Positions 56,454 through 64,000 of a stretch of 64,000 nucleotides of DNA are shown one piece after another; position 1 is the first letter of the stretch, and each line of letters begins with the position of its first letter. This stretch comes from Canna indica (taxonomy: Eukaryota > Streptophyta > Magnoliopsida > Zingiberales > Cannaceae): NCBI GenBank assembly GCA_034359265.1, contig CP136898.1:52999501-53063500 (forward strand), written 5' to 3'. The notes below the pieces were generated by a model. The model made no database searches. It was not told the DNA's origin and saw only the letters and a program-made list of their open reading frames with translations. Position numbers and translations under genes: made by a program.

Positions 56454-58991
56454 TGTGACCCAAATTTTTTTTCCTAAAATAAAAATCTATTTTGGTGCAG
56501 CGCGCCGGACCCGGGGGTAGTCGAGTCGAGCCACAGGATCGCCTCGAGTGAAAAGGTATGACTCAACCATTAATTCATGGAATCTATGTGGGTGATTAAT
56601 TTTTCTTTTATGATTTCATTCGTTAAATTGATTCATATTATGGGTTGAGTCAGAACCCAAGTTGAGTTCGGGTTTAGTCGAGGTTCAAGTATGAGTTAAG
56701 TGAGTCATGGACCTATCTTTGGAAAGCTAGATGAGGGATTAAAACCCTCATCTTGCAGCCGTGCGACTCATCCCTGGAGTCGCACAAGGCTGCCTAGGGG
56801 GAGAGAGGAAGAAGAGCAAGGGAAAGCTTGGAGGACTTGGATCGAACCGGGTTTTCGCGTCGTCGCAGGAAAATTTCAAGTCGTCGTTGCCCGATCTTTC
56901 ATTCTCTGCAATCTAGGTGAGTGGTTAGAGTTAGAAGCAAGGGTGAGGTGGGTAGCCTAACCCCTAGTTGTGATAGGACGAGTTTCTTGCGATCTTTCCG
57001 TCGGATCTTGGTTTTATCGACGTGTAATCGCTGTTTTGTATGATTTTTTGTCGGAGTACCTTGTTTCTTCGTCGATTTTCAATTGTTAGAGCTACCGAGT
57101 CATGGGAAAAGGGGAAAGGTCATGCCAAAATTTTCCCCAATTCCCTTGACGGCAAGAAGGCCCTTAGATGATCTCATGTTCATGATTGATGTAGTTCAAA
57201 TTATAGGTTTCACACGTCATGAAGCATATCTTCCCTAGATCTCTCTTGATGTGGCCAAATGAACCCTGCACCTCATGAAGAGGGTTCGGCCAAGGGTAAG
57301 GGAAGGGGTAAAACAGTCCATTAATATTAAGTTATACTCGGAATCGAAGAATTAGAAGTATAGCTAGAGTCTCCTTTCCCTTTCCTACCTTAAGGGCCAT
57401 GGCCGAGCAAGGTTCTTCTTGCTCATGGCTCGGCCAAGACTAGGGATGGGAGAAGAGAGTAGATTTAGATGGAAACTTACTTGATTATAAGGTTCACACA
57501 TGTAGGTATGACATTACTTAGAAAGAACATCAATCATAGCAAGTAGATTGATTGATTTTGAATTGTAGGAATGCTATCCTTATGACCATCCTTAGCATTA
57601 GATCTTTAAATTTTGAAATGTTGTAATTGTTTACCATGCTTAGTATTTCCTACATTTCTGAATTCATTACCACCTTGCCATGTTAGATAATTGTTTCTTA
57701 TTGAGCTTAATTCCTAAGGTAGTGTAAAGTTGTTATGCATGAATATTATGGTTATTTATAGTAGATGTTGTAACATTTGAATAATTTTCTTTAGATTATA
57801 CATGCTGTCCAAAAATGTTCATGGGCGGAATTCCAAAATCGGTATAAGGAATTCCTCACCCAAGGTAGTGTAGAAGGGTAGACAACATGTAAGGCGTCGC
57901 GAGACGTCCTTCGTGTTTATATGGAAACTTAGCTAGGAGACGATATCACTTCTAGGACTTCTTGTAAACATTTGGAAACCTGTAACTCCTAGGTGTACAC
58001 ATTGTGAAAGGGCGGCATTAATTATTGACCCTGTAGCCCGGATTAGGGCCAGATATAGGCAATGGTCCGAAGTGTATATATGGAAACCCTAGGATATTGA
58101 TTGTGTGATGTGCTTGAGATGGTCTGCCGAGGAGCGTGGAGGTCGGGAATGACCAATGCTCACCTCGGCTAGTGTTGGGTCTTGAGGTGCGCCAGCAGCC
58201 TCGCTAGGTGCCAGACCCCAATTGGGTGGGACTAGCTATCCTTACCCCAGACGGTGTCTGAAGACTAGTGGACCATCCTAGTCGATGGCCCGGGATTGTT
58301 TGCTTACATCTTGAGATAATGTGGCCGATGGCCAGTATGATACTACCTGATATGGTAGGGACGGTTGTGGTCGTGATATTTATTCCATAAGTAGGCCCAA
58401 GGGCCAGATGCCGGAGGCTTGATTGGCCGAGATGGCAGGTTATCATATTCAGTTTTACAGATTGACCAATTGGGGGTCGGTAGTCGCATTAGAAGTATTT
58501 TACCTCCTTGTGCATTTATTTTGTTGCCTTATATGATATATGCATGACTGAGGTTTATATGGAGGTTCACTAGAGCCACTCACTGAGTCCCAAGTGTACT
58601 CACAGTTTATTCCTTATTCATGCAGAGCGTGAGCATTGACTTAGCTTGTCGACATGGTGCAGCTGGTTGGCGGGAGGTGGTGCCATATCTCGTAGCGGCG
58701 TCCATGAGTCTTAGACCAGTGTCTAGTAGTATTTGTTTTATTTCTGCACTAACAGTTGTATTTGAAAAAGAGTTGTAAAACTTGTTACTTGAACGTTCAG
58801 TTATTTTGATGTTGGTGTTCTTACTTGTTTTGGAAAACATAAAAATTGTGACTTTGAAAACTTTTAATAAAGTGTATTAAGATTTCTTTTATTCGATATG
58901 TCTTGGTTTTCCTTGCGTCAGTGTAGACAGTAGGCTACAAGGCAGGATTTAGGCCCTGGCTGGTCACACTACCCTCAGTTGGGGTGTGACA
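56454..58991 (+). repeat. 3' LTR of gypsy H
   Basis: 2538 bp, near-identical to 47800-50348 but starting TGTGACCC instead of TGTAAGACCC, i.e. missing a few first bases at the deletion junction. It ends GGTGTGACA followed by the TSD. It includes the 86-codon ORF at 56700-56960. Confidence 0.93.
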
Positions 58992-58996
58992 ATAGA

Positions 58997-60714
58997 AGTG
59001 CAATGAGGCTATGACAATGTAGTAAAATAATGAAGGTAATCTAATTCTCACAAATGAACTAGAGTATCATATATAGCCTCTAAACTCAATGTCAAATTCT
59101 CACTGGTTGGCCAAATAAGTTGCCCAAATGGTTGCAATTCTATTGTATAGTTACACACATATAAGCCCAGCTATCAATTACTGGGTTATGTGTTGATTGA
59201 TATTACACACTTGAAGTCTATTTTCTATCTCTGTTCTCTCAATCTCTGCAAATTCTATCTTCATTTCTTAACCCTATCAGCAACTCTTCAAATGAGCCAG
59301 CATGTTGTGAGATCACGACTCTAGTTTCGTAGTTGTGTAACTCCAGACCTTTATGAAGACAAGAAGGTGATGGAAAAGCCATCTCTGGCATGTTAATATC
59401 TGTTGATCAACCCTGTTCAAAATATTCTAAAATAATAGCATTTCAACTAGTTCCATCTTCCAAGTTATGGCCAATCAGTATACTCTGTGACAGAACCCAG
59501 TGCTAGCAAGCTAAAGGTACAAGGGCATACCTCCGTACAAAATCTTTTAAATCATCGAATAAAATTCAAAATCCACCACCAAACAAGAATTTGTGCAAGT
59601 TTCAAAGACGAGCATACCTCCGAGAAAAGGTATAGCGGTGACCTCCTCCGCCGATAGGGAGCGGGGGCGAAAGGGCCAGAGTGGCAAGCGATTGAGAAGG
59701 TCGGAGGGCGACTGGAGGGGCAGCGAGGCGTGGTGGAGCAAGGGAGAAGGAGGCGGGCTGTTGTCGGCTACGAAATATTTGGGAAAGGGGCTGGCAAGGG
59801 CTCTTGTCAGCTAAGAACAAGGCTAAATAATAAGAGATAAGTATAAAATAAAAAATTTAGGGTTAATATTTTAGGATATAGTTAATACTTTAGGATTAAT
59901 ATTTTAGGATATAGTTAATACTTTAGGGTTAATATAGATTTTAAGTATATAGTTAATATTTTTATTGATGTTTTTATAGTTAATGTTTTAGAAAATAGGT
60001 AATATTTTATATCTCATGCTCGTTATAGTTAATGTTTTAGGGGATTAGAGAATGGGTAATTTTATTGATATTATTATAGTTAATATTTTTTATATTATAT
60101 ATGTTATTATAAGAAAAAATAAAAATTATTGAGAAATATATTTATCTTATTATATTTGTTTCTTATATTTATATAAAAATATTTAACAAAAATATTTGTA
60201 TATTTGTTAGTTAAGTATATAGTTAATATTTATATATATAATAGATATCTACCTAAAATTTTATATATATTTAAATTATTTTATCATCTATGGCACAATA
60301 ATTTGCCACAATAAATAATTCAATGTCTATAACAAATATATTGTCGCAAATAATTGCCATAGAATACCGTGACAAAGTTGTGGTAAAAATATTATCGCAA
60401 ATGTTTGCCATAGAATATCGTGACAAACTTGTGGCAAAAATTTTATTGCAAACACTTGCCACGGTAGAATGTTTTGAATTAGTGGCAAAACCCGTTGTCA
60501 TAAATTTTAAAAACTATAAATTTTGAATGTTGACTCAATTATTAGTGGCAAACATAGTGGCAAAATTAGAGAAATTGTCGCAAATTGTTCGGACTTATAC
60601 TTTTAACCATAAATTTTTTTTTGTCATAAATTTCATCACAGATTACACCTTTTGTGGCCAATTGTTGTTGGCCACTCCAAAATTTTGACACAAATTCTTT
60701 TTTTTTTTATAGTG
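58997..60714. other. Right part of CACTA-3
   Basis: No recognised gene. 59640-59780 is a GC-rich block with Arg/Gly/Ser frames on both strands, possibly a captured gene 5' end, but nothing identifiable. 59850-60070 is an AT-rich repeat of TTAGGGTTAATATTTTAGGATATAG-like units about 20-40 bp long. 60290-60700 holds GTGGCAAA/TTGCCAC subterminal motifs up to the terminus. Confidence 0.6.
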
Positions 60715-61018
60715 AAACTTAGTTTACTAGCTAGGGTTAGTTGTATAGTCCTTGGGAGAAAAAGTGTTGGAGGTACTCTCGATTTGTGAGGGTAACCCTC
60801 GAGGGAGAGGGTCAGAGCCTTAGCTTGTAAACCCTCTTGTAGGATACACTTTAAACTAGTAAAATATAGTCTGAAATCCCAAGCGGGGTGCTTAGGTAGT
60901 GGAGTATGCGGGGTTGCCCTATAAATACTTGTGTTGGCTATCCGTCCAACAATTCATATAAGAGCGGGTCGTAAATTGAGATATCATCATCTCCTCTCCA
61001 TCTAGCCACGATTCGAAA

Positions 61019-61096
61019 ATGGCACTAGAGAGAGTAGCTCCAAACCACCTAGGTTTGATGAGTCCAGCTTCAGTATTTGGAAAAGTAATATTTTAG
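61019..61096 (+). pseudogene. Copia gag start, element G, remnant
   Basis: ATG GCA CTA GAG context, MALERVAPNH, then LGLMSPASVFGK. This matches the start of gag in D and A, with deletions. Recognisable similarity ends within about 80 bp. No further pol or gag of G was found. Confidence 0.7.
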
Positions 61097-62072
61097 TGTT
61101 TGGCATTTGTATGTTGACTGTATTTGGCAAAAGTGTTCCTGGTGAATTCTCAGTTTTATACATAGTCACAACTATGAGGAGCTCTGCCTATATGATGACA
61201 GTGCAACTATCAAAGGTCAGTCTCAATCGCATCTACAGTCTAAGGTTTTCTAGATAAGTTTGTTGGGAATAAGATGGTTGTTGGACTTTAATATTGATGA
61301 TGATTCTCTTGATATCTCTGGTATTATTAATCATCGTTATTTATGTATTGTTTGTCCGTTTTGCGTATTATGAGTAGTGGAGAGTTTCCTACTCTTCATA
61401 TTCTGGGCGTTACTATTTAATTTGAATTTTATGATGTCTTCAATATTGGCTATTCAAACCGATGACTGTTGGTTGTTTAACTAATGGGTTCATTAAACAA
61501 CATAGTTATGAACAGCATTGATTCAGATCTTTTAGTTGTCTCATATAAATTTCGATGAAAAGATCTTATTTGCATCTCTCCATGTGCGATCACTATGTTT
61601 CCATTTATTGAGAGGAGTTGAGACTGTTGAGTGTAGACTGCTGTGTGCATAAAGGCAACAATCTACATTTCTTTTCTTCAGGTGAAGATGGTTTCGGGCA
61701 GATAACTCACTACAACACAAGGCTGTGTGGAGGATGGAACTTTGTGGCTGGGATGTCATAGAGAGGCAAGTTGGTATTTACTTATAATAGCAAATAGGTT
61801 TTTATTATTTTTAATTCACTGTAGTACTGGTAGTCGAATTTTGGGTGTGAAATCCAGAGGACTTATATTGTACTTATAGAGAGTGGATTGGGCATCTGTC
61901 CAGTGCGTGTCTCGCAGATTAGGTGACTGGTTTTGTCACTGAACTGCATAAACAAATCTCTTTTGTTTGTGTGTGCTTTTGTTTTGGTTATTTCTTTGTT
62001 ACTAGTAGCAATTACAACTTCCTATTCAATTGCCCCTAACATAAGTCCCCTTAGAGACATATACTATCAATT
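61097..62072 (+). repeat. Probable copia LTR remnant before the gag start at 62140
   Basis: AT-rich DNA without a gene. It ends ..ACATATACTATCA followed by ATTGGTATTAGAGAT (62071-62085), a good but mutated initiator-Met primer site. So a copia LTR should end at about 62071. Its start is not certain; TGTTGGGAATAAG at about 61260 is a candidate. Confidence 0.45.
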
Positions 62073-62138
62073 GGTATTAGAGATATGTGCTAACCTTTAC
62101 CTGCACAAGATCATTGGTGTGTCTCTTCTTCTTAGGCT

Positions 62139-62238
62139 CAAGATAGAAGGAATGCCTATGGAAAATTTCGTTAATATTCCATCTTTACTTATCGTAACAA
62201 ACTATGCCTACTGGAATGCTAGGATGAGGGCTTTATGA
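62139..62238 (+). pseudogene. Copia gag N-terminus, short remnant of another family
   Basis: Reads MENFVNIPSLLIVTNYAYWNARMRAL then stops. The motif NYAYWxxRMRAF is the hallmark of the start of copia Gag (DUF4219/UBN2). The expected DG before NYAYW is altered. Nothing downstream continues it. Confidence 0.7.
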
Positions 62239-63795
62239 AAGAAATAGTGCCCTTGAGCTAAACACATGTTGATGTGTAGGGAATTATTTATGGTTAATGA
62301 ATAACATGGGGCATCTTTTCATCATATGCTGCATCTATATTTTATATATATTAGATTGTGATGAACCCCATGAACTCGGGCAATTATTTCCAAGGCCATG
62401 ATAAGATCGTGCCAGTGAGACTTGGAATCCAGTCTCCCATGTTCTAAATGTTCCTAGTCATAGGATCACCAATTAGGGGATTGATGATTCTCGATAGAAT
62501 GGTGCACTTGGTACATGCCTTACACGATAAGGGGTAGCTGATCTCATAATTACCTATGAGTCATCATTAATGTACAAGTGCAGGTGCTCATTAGGGAATG
62601 AGTTCACTGAATGGGCCTACACGAGAAACACAAAATGGAATCCTTACATGAGTGTCAATAGGATGTTCCTCGGGTGATTGTAGATGCAAGCAGTCCTTGG
62701 ACCTGAGGTTGTGATGGTTACGTTGTGAGTGACAACTCATTGCTTTGGTTTTATCCCAATGTGGCCCTAGCGTCATGTGCTGGGTATTACTGGGCATGGG
62801 GAAGTATTCAAGAAGGTAGGTGAGCAACCAACATGGAATCAGTTACTCCTAATGAAAGAAGATAATGTCCTATATGTCCCTACAAGTGTCGACTCGGGAA
62901 TCTCTAGCCAGAGTAGACATGAAAGTCAGAATGATGTTTATGCATCAGTATTAGGGTTTGACACTTCTTCTATACCCTAGCCGACTTCGGGATGTTGTAA
63001 CCGAGGGACTTAGTTGCATGGTAACTAATCGCCGAAGGGCATTCGGTCCCATGTATATTGAACCTCACACTATCCGGGTAATCATGATACGTTACTAGAC
63101 GTCAATCTTGACTTGTGTGTGGAGTCTCTCACGACCACACTAAAGGGGTTTTAGTGGTGGCTTGTAAGATTTGAATAGAAGTCGTTCTATCGGATCCGAC
63201 TCTCCGTTATGCACAACTCACTGCTGGCTTAGTGTGGGGCCCAATGGGTCACACACAACAGGCTAACCTCATAACAGACCTTATGAGATAAAGTCCATAT
63301 GCGGCACTATATATCTACCAGCATGGACATGCTGCAACACGATCACAGATCTTGTTTACGGACATGATAGAAAAGATATTTCCTATATGAACGAATATGC
63401 GAGAAAAGATTTCCTCGGTAACTCTAATTTTTAGGGCATCCCTAAATTATAGGGATTAGCACATGATAAATCCTAATCAATAAGAATTTAATTTATATAT
63501 AGAGATAAATTAAAGTTAATATTTAGTTGCATTTAATTAATTTCGAATTAATTTTAAATCCATTAAATATAAATTATTGTTTTGGAGGCAAACCCCGGAA
63601 TTTTGAATTCCAGGGAGAGAATTTAAAAAAGGGGGGGGGGTCCACCATGGGGGCCACCTACTCCCCTTTGAGAGGGTCTAAGCAAATTGGTTAGAGGTCT
63701 TGAAGTGGATCAAAGGCTTGCATTCTTGAGAAGCTTCTTGAAGAGCAAGACTCCAAAGAGCTCCTCTTGATCTCCATGGGTGGCCGGCCATCAAG
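62239..63795. other. Repeat-like DNA without recognised gene
   Basis: About 1.55 kb with only short ORFs. Its style (TAGGGAATTATTTATGG.. near 62278, long GC-balanced text, AT-rich 63470-63570, a run of G at about 63628-63638) suggests an LTR or untranslated part of a retrotransposon, but no boundary, primer site or TSD could be fixed. Confidence 0.4.
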
Positions 63796-64000
63796 TGTTG
63801 GCCTAAGGTTTTTTATCTTTGTCTTAATCTCGGCTTTGATGATAACAAACATGGAACTAATGTTTCATTGAGAAATACTTTCAGGTTCTAAGTCGGTTAG
63901 CAAACAACGTTCGCGATCAAAAAATTTGGAGAAATCGGCAAGGACGCTCGTCGACACTTGGGATTCTTCGGGAAGATAGAATTTTGGTTTAGGGTATCTA
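63796..64000 (+). mobile_element. Start of another Sirevirus-like copia LTR, cut by right window edge
   Basis: TGTTGGCCTAAGG followed by TCTTAATCTCGG, TTTGATGATAACAAACATGG and the GTTCGCGATC..CTCGTCG text matches the first 200 bp of the D LTRs. Whether it is a solo LTR or a full element lies outside the window. Confidence 0.85.

Larger units (their letters stand above)
47800..58991 (+). mobile_element. Gypsy element H, complete LTRs, defective interior
   Basis: Two LTRs (47800-50348 and 56454-58991) flank partial gag and pol, with a perfect TSD ATAGA (47795-47799, 58992-58996). The domain order protease, reverse transcriptase, RNase H, integrase zinc finger is Ty3/gypsy. A solo LTR of the same family interrupts the reverse transcriptase, and the integrase core to the polypurine tract is deleted. 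It is inserted in CACTA-3. Confidence 0.95.
41058..60714. mobile_element. CACTA-3, non-autonomous CACTA transposon containing CACTA-2 and gypsy H
   Basis: The left end is TACTATAAAAAAAA and the right end, on the reverse strand, is CACTATAAAAAAAA, with 3-bp TSD AAA (41055-41057, 60715-60717). Subterminal DNA (41080-41530, 60290-60700) is rich in TTGCCAC and GTGGCAAA motifs in both orientations. Its own sequence totals about 4.2 kb (41058-42153, 46421-47794, 58997-60714). I recognise no transposase in it, so it was probably moved by an autonomous relative. The left terminal C has become T. Confidence 0.88.
40287..60951 (+). repeat. Copia LTR G, split by CACTA-3
   Basis: The left part is 40287-41057 and the right part 60715-60951. 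Joining them at the AAA TSD restores the GTAAACTTAG seen in the LTRs of D (GTGTAAACTTAGTG). It starts TGTTGACGTAATG, contains a worn palindrome cluster (40620-40670, GGTCGATCGACC) and ends CCAACA. A degenerate primer site (60952-60970, ATAAGAGCGGGTC) and a gag start follow. It is an older, diverged relative of the D/F/A family. Confidence 0.88.

Noticed and set aside
59593..59820. Overlapping Arg/Gly- and Pro/Ala-rich ORFs in CACTA-3
   Set aside because: GC-rich block open on both strands; could be a captured gene piece but nothing identifies it.
62777..62980. 67-aa ORF MLGITGHGEVFKKVGEQ
   Set aside because: No recognised domain, in repeat-like DNA, and likely chance.

Overview
This is nuclear DNA of a flowering plant, made almost entirely of nested transposable elements around one intact gene. 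The evidence for a plant is a neprosin-type gene with seven exons, Ty1/copia elements with Sirevirus-like traits, Ty3/gypsy elements with ~2.5 kb LTRs, an L1-type LINE with plant DUF4283, zf-RVT and RNase H parts, and CACTA DNA transposons with 3-bp target-site duplications (TSDs). The species, and whether it is a monocot or eudicot, cannot be decided from the sequence. No rRNA, tRNA gene, CRISPR array or bacterial-type operon was found.

Left nest, 1-34161. The oldest layer is copia element A (minus strand), whose 5' LTR is 32447-34161. Its gag is now in three pieces: 32378-32057, 25423-24936 and 4342-3764. Three insertions split or cut it. Copia element F (1-3680, minus, cut by the window edge) lies just downstream of the gag. 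LINE C (4360-24918) has a 17-bp TSD. A solo gypsy LTR B (25424-32056, TSD TCCTC) itself carries CACTA-1 (26513-30815, TSD ACT). LINE C was later hit by copia D (4863-12170, plus, gag only) and by copia E (16394-23855, minus, gag and pol). One end of E was lost together with part of the LINE in a deletion at a microhomology.

Gene island, about 34.2-40.3 kb. It holds a short TRIM-like LTR, an inverted pair of LTR-like fragments, about 1.8 kb of unrecognised DNA, and one complete gene (37267-39773). That gene encodes a predicted secreted neprosin-family protein of 417 residues.

Right nest, 40287-60951. Copia LTR G (plus) is split by CACTA-3 (41058-60714, TSD AAA). CACTA-3 contains CACTA-2 (42157-46417, TSD CAT) and gypsy element H (47800-58991, TSD ATAGA). 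H is interrupted inside its reverse transcriptase by a minus-strand solo LTR of its own family (52614-55169, TSD AGAAT), so nesting here is four deep. The last 3 kb hold copia gag and LTR remnants and the start of another copia LTR at 63796.

The most notable signals are non-coding. The Sirevirus-like LTRs share arrays of the 8-bp palindrome GGTCGACC, often paired at exactly 12-bp spacing, and a hairpin just upstream of the TATA box whose stem sequence changes between copies while pairing is kept. Two or three of these elements appear to be gag-only and would depend on an autonomous relative such as E.
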